Below, one piece after another: positions 1-8,196 of a stretch of 21,779 bases of DNA. The DNA lies in assembly GCA_021792115.1 (NCBI GenBank), contig JAJYVI010000006.1, positions 1-21,779 on the forward strand, written 5' to 3'. The DNA is from Microcaldota archaeon (GTDB taxonomy: Archaea; Micrarchaeota; Micrarchaeia; Micrarchaeales; Micrarchaeaceae). A program made the translations under genes and the position numbers. The first letter of the stretch is position 1; every line of letters begins with the position of its first letter. The notes beneath the pieces were generated by a model that had not been told where the DNA came from, searched no databases, and saw nothing but the letters and a program-made list of their open reading frames with translations.

Positions 1-2
1 AT

Positions 3-233
3 AAAATAATAAAAAAAGAAGATATAATAATTGACGGGACTTATACCATGGACAAATCTCTTTATATATCCCGAATGCGCATTCATCAAGGTATAGCCAA
101 TAAAAACGATTTTTTTAAAGAAGGGAGCACAATTGAAATAAAGGAAGAAGGAAATGCAAAAAAATTAAATGGCGAAGTACTTGCAGTTGCTAGCAATGGC
201 AAATACCTAATAATAAAACTGCTGCGGAAATAA
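3..233 (+). CDS. C-terminal part of an unrecognised protein (left-truncated)
   Basis: The first ATG in this frame is at 48, but the frame stays open upstream to the window edge, reading KIIKKEDIIIDGTYT before that Met. The gene therefore most likely begins outside the window and this is its C-terminus, about 76 residues. The end alternates charged and beta-prone stretches (GSTIEIKEEG, GKYLIIKLL), which suggests a small beta-barrel or nucleic-acid-binding tail, but I do not recognise the family. It ends 54 bases before the E2 gene on the same strand, so co-transcription is possible. If translation really began at 48 it would be a 61-residue protein; I saw no clear Shine-Dalgarno sequence in front of that ATG. 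Confidence 0.5.
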   Translation, partial: KIIKKEDIIIDGTYTMDKSLYISRMRIHQGIANKNDFFKEGSTIEIKEEGNAKKLNGEVLAVASNGKYLIIKLLRK

Positions 234-287
234 ATGTTAGAAGACCTATTTATCTCTGCAGAATGCAAATATACAGAGTAATAAGCG

Positions 288-1580
288 ATGTTCATGAAAG
301 AGGTAAAATTTGTTGATATTGGCGAAGGAATTACAGAGGGCCATCTTATAAAATGGCTTGCTGCTGACGGCTCTGAAGTAAAAGAAGATCAGCCACTGGC
401 GCAAATAGAGACAGACAAAGCAGTGGTTAATGTACCCTCACCAAACTCTGGCATTATAAAGATCGCAGTAAAAGAAAATGCAGATGTGCATATTAATGAA
501 GTATTAGCATATATTGGATCAAAAGATGAACTGGAATCCCTGCAGTCAAATCAAAAGTCTAATATTTCAGCGCCATCTATGCAGACTGCAGAACTACCAG
601 AAAAACCAGCAACACAGCAAATCGCAGAGCAAAAAGCAGTAATGGCTAATCAACAGATTCAGGTTATTGCAACTCCCTTTGTCAGAAAACTTGCAAGAGA
701 TATGAATGTAGATATATTAAAAGTGCATGGCTCAGGCCAAAATGGCAGAGTTTTAGAATCTGATATAAGAAATTTTGCAGCTTCTGCAAACCAGCAAGTG
801 GCACAACAAGCTGCTGTAACAAAAACAATAGAAAATCAAATCTCCTCTGCTTCTAATGCAAAGCAGATAGAAAATGCTGAGCAAATTGAACGCATTCCTT
901 TGACGCAGACAAGAAAAGCAATTGCAAGGAATATGGAGGAGTCATGGAAAATACCAAGAGCAGTGCATATGGATTTGATAGATGCAACAGCACTATACAA
1001 TATTGTAAGCAGAGAAAAGAACAGGTTCTTAACTCAATTCAATGCAAAGCTAACTTTCCTTCCATTTATAATAAAGGCTACTGTCGAGGCATTAATTGAA
1101 AATCCAAGATTCAATGCAAGCTATGATGCTGCTGCACAGGAAATGATTATAAAGAAATATTATAATATAGGCATAGCAGCAGAGGCAAGCGATGGGCTTA
1201 AAGTGATTGTATTAAAAGACTGCGATAAAAAATCTATAAAGCAGCTTGCGCAAGAAATTCAAGAGCTTCACAACAAATTAAATAATAATACTATAACTAT
1301 GCAGGAGATGAAGGGAAATACATTTACTATAACAAGCATAGGAAGCCTTGGCGGGGGATTTCTTTCAGTTGCAATGATAAATCCACCTGATGTAGCGATT
1401 CTTGCAGTTCATTTTATCAAAGATACACCAGTTGCAATTGACGGCAAAGTAGAGGTAAGGAAGGTCTTACCAATCTCAATAACATTTGATCACAGGGCAG
1501 TAGACGGGGCCGATGCTGTCAAGTTTGGCAATGCAATTAAGGCGTACTTAGAGGATCCAGATTTTCTAGAAATTCTTTAA
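288..1580 (+). CDS. 2-oxoacid dehydrogenase complex E2 (dihydrolipoamide acyltransferase)
   Basis: Cytoplasmic acyltransferase core of a pyruvate- or branched-chain 2-oxoacid dehydrogenase complex; it moves the acyl group from lipoamide to CoA. Three domains are visible in the usual order. An N-terminal lipoyl domain (residues 1-80) has the lipoylation motif ETDKA with Lys44. A peripheral-subunit-binding domain (about 128-165) contains TPFVRKLARD and GRVLESDI. The C-terminal catalytic domain (about 195-430) ends with DHRAVDGADA, where His402 and Asp406 are the expected active-site residues. The linkers are rich in Ala and Gln, as is normal for E2. At 430 residues the length is typical of a one-lipoyl-domain E2. 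ATG 288 and ATG 294 are both possible; MKEVKF from 294 resembles many family N-termini. The acyl substrate cannot be told from sequence. No E1 or E3 gene lies in the window. Confidence 0.93.
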   Translation: MFMKEVKFVDIGEGITEGHLIKWLAADGSEVKEDQPLAQIETDKAVVNVPSPNSGIIKIAVKENADVHINEVLAYIGSKDELESLQSNQKSNISAPSMQTAELPEKPATQQIAEQKAVMANQQIQVIATPFVRKLARDMNVDILKVHGSGQNGRVLESDIRNFAASANQQVAQQAAVTKTIENQISSASNAKQIENAEQIERIPLTQTRKAIARNMEESWKIPRAVHMDLIDATALYNIVSREKNRFLTQFNAKLTFLPFIIKATVEALIENPRFNASYDAAAQEMIIKKYYNIGIAAEASDGLKVIVLKDCDKKSIKQLAQEIQELHNKLNNNTITMQEMKGNTFTITSIGSLGGGFLSVAMINPPDVAILAVHFIKDTPVAIDGKVEVRKVLPISITFDHRAVDGADAVKFGNAIKAYLEDPDFLEIL

Positions 1581-1590
1581 TTTAAAAATC

Positions 1591-1598
1591 TTTATAAG
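1591..1598 (+). promoter_or_regulatory. TATA box of the pilin-like surface protein gene
   Basis: TTTATAAG lies just after the E2 stop and about 40 bases before the ATG at 1635, preceded by a purine-rich AAAAATC. Initiation about 25 bases downstream would give a leader of roughly 15 bases, a normal archaeal arrangement. It suggests the surface protein has its own promoter rather than reading through from E2. Confidence 0.45.
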
Positions 1599-1634
1599 CA
1601 TTCTTATTCATATTATAAAAATAAATAAAACAAA

Positions 1635-4406
1635 ATGGATTCCATGCGCTGCATCAGAGAGAAAGAGAAAACAAAACTTTTTGGAAAAAAGTTTTATCAA
1701 AAAAGTAATTTTAATAACAGCAAAAAAGCACAGAGCGCAATGGAATACCTAATGACTTATGGCTGGGCAATACTCATCATAGCAGTCATCCTCGCAGCAC
1801 TCGATTTCCTTGGAATCTTCAACGGGTCAACATTAGTCGGCACAGCATGCCTTGCAACTCCTGGCTACCTCTGCTCAAACCCTATTCTTGCAATTTCAAA
1901 TTCACTGCAGCCAGACAATCTTCTTTTATTTACTTTCAAGCAGGATACAGGCCAGACACTTTATAATGTGCAGTTTGCTTGCGCAGCAACTGCAAATTCA
2001 TCGACAGGAATGCCAAATACGCGCAATGCAGCAAACAATGGATTTGAGTCATTCACAGGGATTAACACTATCTCATCAGGCAGCTCTGTGGATGTGCAAG
2101 GTTTGACGTGCTATGATTCAAACGGATATCCTATAAGCAACCTTCCAATAGGCAGTACCTTCGGAGGTTCTATATGGATTAGTTACACAACACTTGGCTC
2201 CTCAACTCCCCAATATGCAGTTATCGCGAAGTTAACTGCAAAAGTTGAATTGATTTCAATTGTATCTACTTCTCTTTCTTCCTCTACTAATACCTCAACT
2301 ACAATTGTACAAACTCCTTCTAATACACCTAATAATGTTATAACTTATATTCCAATTACCTTGACAAACTTACAGAGTATTCCCACTCCCACGCCGTTCC
2401 AACAGATGGTAAATATTTCTGAGTTTCAAATTTCTGGCATTACTTATAATGGGGCTTCTGCTAATTTTGAGTATTTCTATCCAAATGGAACAATAATTCC
2501 TGCATGGATAGAAAATAACAATAGTGGTAATCTAGTCACATGGCTTTATCTTAAGAATGGAATTTCTGCAGATAATTCTATTTTAATATACTTAGGTTTT
2601 ACATCATCTAACACAAATTTACTTTCTGCATCAGGCACAATAGGCATCGGCGAAGCCCCTTTATTATCTCCAACATATGCAGAATATGACGACGGAGTGC
2701 AAATATTTAATATATATGCAAACTTTCAGGGAATCTCTCCACCTGCAGGTTGGTATGCAAGTCAATCTGCTGGTTTTTCTGGTGGTTCAGTAGGCTATAG
2801 ATTAGATGGAAGCAGCTGCAGCGGATGCAATACAGAAGGATCAATATATTACGCAAATGCAAAATACCCTGTAAATGGGATAATAGCAGAAACAAGTTTT
2901 TATACTAATGCCGTATCTGATGTGGTTGCACAATATTTTTTCAACAACGGCGCATATCTTGTTAATTGGGGTCCTAGTGCAAGTAGTGCAACTACAGGAT
3001 ATGCGTCATATATAGAATTTTGTGGACCAGGATGTACTGCCTCTCCAGGCTCAAGCATAAACTATGCAGATAATTCAGGAATAATAGGTTTGAAAGGAGG
3101 TGCTTTTCCTGGTGAAAGCTGGGAATATCTTTATGTTCAGTCTGTATTAAGTCCTGATACTTATAATTTGAATTATGCAATATCTTCTAAACCTGTCAAT
3201 TCCCCTGTATATAAATTAACTAATACTGTGAGCTACCAGGGCGCGATGGCATATATTCCATCTTCTGGAAATTTTGGTTTGTACGGAGGTGATGGCAGCG
3301 GCACCTCAAATTATATCTCTGTTCTTTGGACTCGTGTACGTGCATTGCCACCCAATAATGTAATGCCATCAGTAAGCTATAACAGTCAGTCTACACCAAT
3401 TATAAAACCTGTGTCAATGCCTTCTGAAATACTTCACTATGCGCCTATTGAAATTGTAAATTCTCAATCCACCCCCACACCTGCGCAGTTCCAGCAGATA
3501 ATAACTATTCCTGAGCAACAATACAAAGCTTATATTAACTTTACAGGTGCTTCTGCTAATTTTGAGTATTTCTATCCAAATGGAACAATAATTCCTGCAT
3601 GGATAGAAAATAACAATAGTGGTAATCTAGTTACATGGATAAAACTGTCAAATTCTATTCTATCTAATAGCAATACAATCATTTATCTCGGATTCGCAGG
3701 CACAAACAATCTTCTCTCAAGCAGCGGCACAACAGGCATCGGCGAAGCACCGCAGCTTCCATGCGGCACTACCCCAACAAGCTCATGCGCAACTTATGCA
3801 GAATACGACGATGGAGCTAAAGTATTCAATAATTATTGGAACTTTGCTGGGTCAAGCCTGCCTATTGATTGGATTGCAACAAGTAGTTCATATAGTATAG
3901 ATAATGGGATAACATTAAATAATAATAATGTTGGATCCCTTTATGTTTATTACGGTTCTTTCAATATTGTATCTGCAAATGTATTTGATTCATATGGTTA
4001 TTCTACTGCAAGAGGGTCTGGAAACGGAAATACTTATTCTGCTGGTTTAATTAATGGAGGTACTGCCTCATCAAGTTTGGGTGCAGGCACTGCTGCATCA
4101 GGATCAGATTATACAGGATATACATGGTCAAGTAGTGCAGGGGAATCTCTTACTGATTTAGGTGCTCCCTCATCAACTCAAGAACATGTATTTACACTCT
4201 ATCAAACTTCATCTACAGCAGACTGGCAATTAGATTACGGCACACTTTTTAGTTCGACAGCATCATATGGTGCAGCAACAAGTACTTCTATTTCTATATA
4301 TAGTGCAGAGCCCACTTCAGGTCAAGCCTTTGTGCAGTGGATACGCATACGTAATTATCCTCCCAACGGTGCAATGCCAAATGTAACATTTGGAAGTGTG
4401 TCTTGA
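1635..4406 (+). CDS. Secreted class III signal-peptide (type IV pilin-like) protein with two DUF2341 modules
   Basis: A 923-residue surface protein. The N-terminus carries an archaeal class III signal peptide, AQSAMEYLMTYGWAI (Gln33, Glu37), followed by a hydrophobic helix to about residue 60. Such leaders are cut by a pre-pilin peptidase and the helix then packs into a pilus-like core. The 32-residue pre-peptide is unusually long, and no ATG, GTG or TTG lies nearer the cleavage site. After a region of about 170 residues come two homologous modules, about 236-590 and 602-923. Each has FEYFYPNGT, GIGEAP and TYAEYDDG motifs typical of DUF2341 and ends with a PPN-x-x-MP motif. DUF2341 is common in adhesin-like proteins, so glycan or surface binding is a reasonable inference. 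Asn-Xaa-Ser/Thr sites are frequent. No C-terminal membrane anchor is seen. The stop lies 5 bases from the end of convergent ileS. Confidence 0.85.
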   Translation: MDSMRCIREKEKTKLFGKKFYQKSNFNNSKKAQSAMEYLMTYGWAILIIAVILAALDFLGIFNGSTLVGTACLATPGYLCSNPILAISNSLQPDNLLLFTFKQDTGQTLYNVQFACAATANSSTGMPNTRNAANNGFESFTGINTISSGSSVDVQGLTCYDSNGYPISNLPIGSTFGGSIWISYTTLGSSTPQYAVIAKLTAKVELISIVSTSLSSSTNTSTTIVQTPSNTPNNVITYIPITLTNLQSIPTPTPFQQMVNISEFQISGITYNGASANFEYFYPNGTIIPAWIENNNSGNLVTWLYLKNGISADNSILIYLGFTSSNTNLLSASGTIGIGEAPLLSPTYAEYDDGVQIFNIYANFQGISPPAGWYASQSAGFSGGSVGYRLDGSSCSGCNTEGSIYYANAKYPVNGIIAETSFYTNAVSDVVAQYFFNNGAYLVNWGPSASSATTGYASYIEFCGPGCTASPGSSINYADNSGIIGLKGGAFPGESWEYLYVQSVLSPDTYNLNYAISSKPVNSPVYKLTNTVSYQGAMAYIPSSGNFGLYGGDGSGTSNYISVLWTRVRALPPNNVMPSVSYNSQSTPIIKPVSMPSEILHYAPIEIVNSQSTPTPAQFQQIITIPEQQYKAYINFTGASANFEYFYPNGTIIPAWIENNNSGNLVTWIKLSNSILSNSNTIIYLGFAGTNNLLSSSGTTGIGEAPQLPCGTTPTSSCATYAEYDDGAKVFNNYWNFAGSSLPIDWIATSSSYSIDNGITLNNNNVGSLYVYYGSFNIVSANVFDSYGYSTARGSGNGNTYSAGLINGGTASSSLGAGTAASGSDYTGYTWSSSAGESLTDLGAPSSTQEHVFTLYQTSSTADWQLDYGTLFSSTASYGAATSTSISIYSAEPTSGQAFVQWIRIRNYPPNGAMPNVTFGSVS
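1673..1695 (+). repeat. Perfect 10-bp inverted repeat in the pre-peptide coding region
   Basis: AAAACTTTTT at 1673-1682 and AAAAAGTTTT at 1686-1695 are perfect reverse complements separated by GGA. The hairpin begins 38 bases inside the surface-protein gene and encodes part of the long basic pre-peptide. It could affect translation or mRNA stability, or be an accident of Lys/Phe-rich coding. Confidence 0.6.
2454..2543 (+). repeat. 90-bp direct repeat, copy 1 (DUF2341 module 1)
   Basis: Matches 3549-3638 exactly 1,095 bases downstream with one difference (C at 2536, T at 3631). It encodes the ASANFEYFYPNGT segment through NLVTW. Flanking module sequence is much more diverged, so this patch looks recently homogenised. 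Confidence 0.9.
3549..3638 (+). repeat. 90-bp direct repeat, copy 2 (DUF2341 module 2)
   Basis: Second copy of the 2454-2543 repeat, 89 of 90 bases identical and in the same reading frame, in the second DUF2341 module of the surface protein. Confidence 0.9.
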
Positions 4407-4411
4407 AGTTG

Positions 4412-7400
4412 CTATTCCATTCCTATCTCTAACACATTGCCCAAAACTTCTATGCTCTTTGCAAGTTTTACTTTTTCTGCATTGAATTCGAAGTCTAGTT
4501 TTTTTGAATTTGTCCTTTGTTTTATATTATTAATATCACGGCTTACTGCATTCTCAACTACTTTATCTGCCTTTATATGTATGCTGATTTTATCTGTTTT
4601 CATTAATCCGCGTTCTTTTCTTATTACCTGCACTGTCCGTATAATCTCTCTTATTAATATTTCCTGTTCAAGTTCCTTGTTTATATTTTTATCTATTTTT
4701 ATAAAACCATACTTAAAATGTGCTCCATCTTCGATTGCTGTCTCTTCGACTATGATTATGTGATCTTTATTTATATTAAAAGGCCCTGCAGGAGTGTGCA
4801 GAGCATAATATCCATGCTCATTTAGCTCCTGTTCGACAATGCCTGGATCTTGTTTAACAATTTCATTTGCAATAATTTGCGCATTTTGTTTGAACTCTGG
4901 ACCTAACTTATTAAAGACAGGCCGAATTACTTTTTTATTAAGTGCTGTTCTTACTATTTTAATATTCTTTACATTTGAATAAAGGCTTATTAAATTAGAT
5001 ACTCTTTCAATTGTTTCTATAACAGCATCGTTATCTGTCTGCACTACTGCTTCCTGCAATGGCCACTTTAGCTTTATGTGTTCATTTTCTCTTAAGCTTA
5101 GGATTGTACTTGAAATATCCTTCAAGAGCTCAAATTCTTCCTCTACTTCGCTGTTTATAAGTTTGACATTTGAGTTAGGCCATTTATTCAAGAAAATTGA
5201 TTCTTTTTCTGCAAATAGATCTTGGTATATTGATTCACATGAAAATGGGATTGCTATTGATGAAATAATTAAGGTGTTATATAGGACATATGAGGAAACT
5301 CCAAGTACTGACTTCATGTTTTTTCTTGATTCAGATGCTCTTTGCTTTGCAAATTTTAAGTAAAATCTACTGAAGTCTTCTACAATAAATTCCCTAAGTT
5401 CCTTTACTGCTTCATGCATCGCGTAATTTTCCATGCTTTTTGTAACTTTTGCAATAACGCTATTCAAGCGAGATACAATCCAGACGTCTGCTTTTTCCAT
5501 ACTTTTAAAATTAGGGTTTTTCAATTTTATTTTAGTACTTTTTGTATCATTGCCTAGCAGCATGCTAAATTCTTTTACTAATTGTGCGATATTATATAAC
5601 ATTATTATTTCAGAATCTGCTTTCTCAATGCTCTGCTTCTTCAGCTTCAGCTCCTGCCATCTCGGATGTCCAAGGCACCAAAATCTAAAGCCGTCTGCAG
5701 ATGCGAATTGCAGCAGATCAGTGCTTGTCATCGAATTTCCAAGGTGCCTGTGCATCTCACGCCCAATTTCATCTTTTATCATACCCCCTATACTGACTCT
5801 TTTATATGGTGTTTTGTTGTATAATGCAACGCTTGTCTTTAGCAGTGCACTGAACCATCCTCTTATCTGGTCTGCGCTTTCGCTTATCCAGTCTGCTGGG
5901 AAATACATGTCAAATTCCTCATTGCTTAAGCTTGCAGTATGTGCAATTCCTGAGTCATACCACACATCAAATATGTCTGGTATCCTGTTCATCTCTAAAT
6001 TACACTTTGCACATTTTATTTTTACATTGTCAACATAAGGCCGGTGCAAGTCTTGGATGTCTTTTTTGAGTGTCATTCTTTCAATTAATTCCTTCTTCGA
6101 GCCTATTACCTCTACAGAATTGCATGCAGTGCACTGCCATATAGGTATTGGTATACCCCAATATCTCTGCCTTGAAATGCACCAGTCAGGCGAGGTTTCT
6201 ATAGCATCATTGAACCAGCTTCTCGCGAATTCTGGAAACCACTCTATTTTTTCATTCTGCTTTAGCATTTTCTTCTTCAGTTTTTGTATATTGATAAACC
6301 ATTGGTCTGTTGCCCTAAAAATAAGTTTTGTTGCGCACCTCCAGCAATGGGGATAGCTGTGTGTAATATGCCCTGAAAAAAGCAGCGCACCTGTCTCCTT
6401 AAGCTTAGAAAGAATTACTTTGTTAGCTTCATTTGGTACTTTAAGCCCTTTATAGGTATTTAGAGTGTACATTCCTTGTTCATCAACAGGTGAAAATATA
6501 GGAATCTTATATTTTTTTGCAAGCTTATAGTCCTCTGGTCCATGGCCTGGCGCCACATGTACAAGACCTGTTCCTTCATCCATACCTACAAACTCATTGT
6601 CAGCAACAACCTTATAGAATTTATTTTTTATTTCAGGGATTTCTCCAAGAGGATTTTCATATACAGATCCGGCTAATTCCTTCCCAAAGAAATTAGATTT
6701 TATAATAATGCTTTTTCCGCAAGCCTTTGCAAAGTCCTCAAGTCTGTCCTTCGCTACGATGTAGTTTTCATCACCACTGCCGGCAAGTACATATTCTGCA
6801 TCACTTTTTACTGCAATTGCCATATTTGATACAAGCGTCCAAGGTGTTGTTGTCCATATGACGAGATAGATATTTTTTGTTTCTAGGTTTACATTTGTGC
6901 GCTTGAGCAGGAATTTAACAAATATTGATGGGTCTGTTTCGTCTTCATACTCTATTTCAGGCCCCTGTGCAAGCACTGTCTCACATTTAGTGCAGTATGC
7001 CAGTGGCTCAAGGTCTTTGTATACCAGTCCAGAATCATAAATTTTTTTGAATATACTCCATCCTTTTTCCATAAATTCAGGATTATATGCTAAGTACATG
7101 TTTTCAAAGTCAAGTGATACTCCAAACCTCTTAAATGCAGTAACTCCGTTTTTTACATGCCTTTGCGCATATGCCTTGCATTCATTTATAAAATTGCTTA
7201 CACCTATTTTTGTTTCTATTTCCTGCTTAGACTCCAATTTCATCTCTTTTTCTGTTTTATGTTCTATTGGTAAACCATGTACATCGAATCCTGCCCTATC
7301 ATGTACATTTTTTTCATTGTATCTTTGGAATCTTAGTACAGTATCTTTTGTAACCTCTACCCAGATGTGATGCGCAGCAAATTCGCCGCTTGCATATGGC

Positions 7401-7519
7401 GGACCTTCAAGAAAAAAGAATTTCTTTTTATCAATATTCTTTTCATTTACTTTTTTATTAATCCTATGCTCTTCCCAATATTCTAATACTTTTTTCTCAT
7501 TTTCCTTAAGGTCAATCAT
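4412..7519 (-). CDS. ileS: Isoleucyl-tRNA synthetase with altered signature motifs
   Basis: Charges tRNA-Ile with isoleucine in the cytoplasm. The length, 1,035 residues, is normal for archaeal IleRS. The family is clear from the CP1 editing domain (WTTTPWTL at 222-229; GTGLVHVAPGHGPEDY at 316-331), the TSPDWCISRQRYWGIPIPIW block (442-461), zinc-type Cys pairs (176/179, 392/395, 463/466, 503/506), FDVWYDSG (517-524) and DQIRGWF (550-556). A long anticodon-binding and C-terminal region follows. The catalytic signatures are unusual: the HIGH position reads AAHH (residues 48-51, after PPYASGEF) and the KMSKS position reads EMHRH (588-592, within GREMHRHLGN). A clear Shine-Dalgarno sequence (AAGGAGAG) precedes the ATG. 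A Yip1-like gene lies 62 bases upstream on the same strand. It is probably the working IleRS, since the rest of the fold is intact, but a second ileS elsewhere cannot be excluded. Confidence 0.92.
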   Translation of the reverse strand: MIDLKENEKKVLEYWEEHRINKKVNEKNIDKKKFFFLEGPPYASGEFAAHHIWVEVTKDTVLRFQRYNEKNVHDRAGFDVHGLPIEHKTEKEMKLESKQEIETKIGVSNFINECKAYAQRHVKNGVTAFKRFGVSLDFENMYLAYNPEFMEKGWSIFKKIYDSGLVYKDLEPLAYCTKCETVLAQGPEIEYEDETDPSIFVKFLLKRTNVNLETKNIYLVIWTTTPWTLVSNMAIAVKSDAEYVLAGSGDENYIVAKDRLEDFAKACGKSIIIKSNFFGKELAGSVYENPLGEIPEIKNKFYKVVADNEFVGMDEGTGLVHVAPGHGPEDYKLAKKYKIPIFSPVDEQGMYTLNTYKGLKVPNEANKVILSKLKETGALLFSGHITHSYPHCWRCATKLIFRATDQWFINIQKLKKKMLKQNEKIEWFPEFARSWFNDAIETSPDWCISRQRYWGIPIPIWQCTACNSVEVIGSKKELIERMTLKKDIQDLHRPYVDNVKIKCAKCNLEMNRIPDIFDVWYDSGIAHTASLSNEEFDMYFPADWISESADQIRGWFSALLKTSVALYNKTPYKRVSIGGMIKDEIGREMHRHLGNSMTSTDLLQFASADGFRFWCLGHPRWQELKLKKQSIEKADSEIIMLYNIAQLVKEFSMLLGNDTKSTKIKLKNPNFKSMEKADVWIVSRLNSVIAKVTKSMENYAMHEAVKELREFIVEDFSRFYLKFAKQRASESRKNMKSVLGVSSYVLYNTLIISSIAIPFSCESIYQDLFAEKESIFLNKWPNSNVKLINSEVEEEFELLKDISSTILSLRENEHIKLKWPLQEAVVQTDNDAVIETIERVSNLISLYSNVKNIKIVRTALNKKVIRPVFNKLGPEFKQNAQIIANEIVKQDPGIVEQELNEHGYYALHTPAGPFNINKDHIIIVEETAIEDGAHFKYGFIKIDKNINKELEQEILIREIIRTVQVIRKERGLMKTDKISIHIKADKVVENAVSRDINNIKQRTNSKKLDFEFNAEKVKLAKSIEVLGNVLEIGME

Positions 7520-7522
7520 AAA

Positions 7523-7530
7523 CTCTCCTT
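7523..7530 (-). promoter_or_regulatory. Shine-Dalgarno site of ileS
   Basis: The minus strand reads AAGGAGAG, then TTT, then the ATG at 7519. This is a strong match to the 16S 3' end and fixes the ileS start. Confidence 0.7.
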
Positions 7531-7581
7531 TTTCATATTTTAATTTTAGTGGCGCAGCAGCGCGCTATCAAAATTATGTTA

Positions 7582-8193
7582 TTATAGCAGTATTGCTACT
7601 GCAATTCCAAATATTATTAAAGCAATTATCACTATTGACAGTAATACGCCTCCGAATGCGCGCAGCTTGCTTATCTCCTGCTGCTTTGATATTAATATTA
7701 TAAGCATTACAAAGGACCAAATTATAAGTATGATGTCAGCTATGCTTGCAGCGATGTTTGTCTGAGGTATCAATGTAACCCATATAAAGAATATTACTAG
7801 AAAATTTGCATAAAGAGAAGCAGTAAAAGTTCTAGATATATCTTTTGTCCATATTTTAAACAATTTTTTTGCAAAAAACTGGTATACTACTGAGCTTATC
7901 ATTGCACTAATGGGAGTAAGTATAAATACATATAGAAATCCTGTTAGCGCACCAATTGCAAATAACATTGCAGGGTTTGCATGGGCTGGCAGTTTACTAA
8001 GAAGCAAATTTGAATTTGCAACTCCAAATTTCAATAAAACTAATCCAGATAATATTATTGAGATTATTCCAGGAATTACAGCAGCATTGTAATAAAACTT
8101 AATAGCGTCTACACTATTATTATGCTCTCTTACAGCATTAGGGTGCATTATTACATTTAATGCCTTTTTTGTCGCATTAATTAGTCTATTCAT
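7582..8193 (-). CDS. Yip1-domain integral membrane protein
   Basis: A membrane protein of about 203 residues. The cytoplasmic-looking N-terminus (MNRLINATKKALNVIMHPN) matches the start of Yip1-family proteins, which typically have a short amphipathic segment before the membrane bundle. Counting from the ATG, about five hydrophobic segments follow, near 37-57, 75-105, 126-144, 149-169 and 181-203. Prokaryotic Yip1-domain proteins have no settled function. The frame also has a TTG one codon upstream (8196); I take the ATG at 8193. The gene is 62 bases upstream of ileS on the same strand and may share its transcript, though ileS has its own strong ribosome site. The family call rests on the overall pattern, not on a catalytic motif. 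Confidence 0.65.
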   Translation of the reverse strand: MNRLINATKKALNVIMHPNAVREHNNSVDAIKFYYNAAVIPGIISIILSGLVLLKFGVANSNLLLSKLPAHANPAMLFAIGALTGFLYVFILTPISAMISSVVYQFFAKKLFKIWTKDISRTFTASLYANFLVIFFIWVTLIPQTNIAASIADIILIIWSFVMLIILISKQQEISKLRAFGGVLLSIVIIALIIFGIAVAILL

Positions 8194-8196
8194 CAA

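Noticed and set aside
5433..6038. 201-codon plus-strand ORF antisense to ileS
   Set aside because: It lies entirely opposite the conserved IleRS catalytic and insert domains; its Ser/Phe/Leu-rich composition is the usual shadow of a coding strand. The same holds for the other plus-strand ORFs within 4437-7370.
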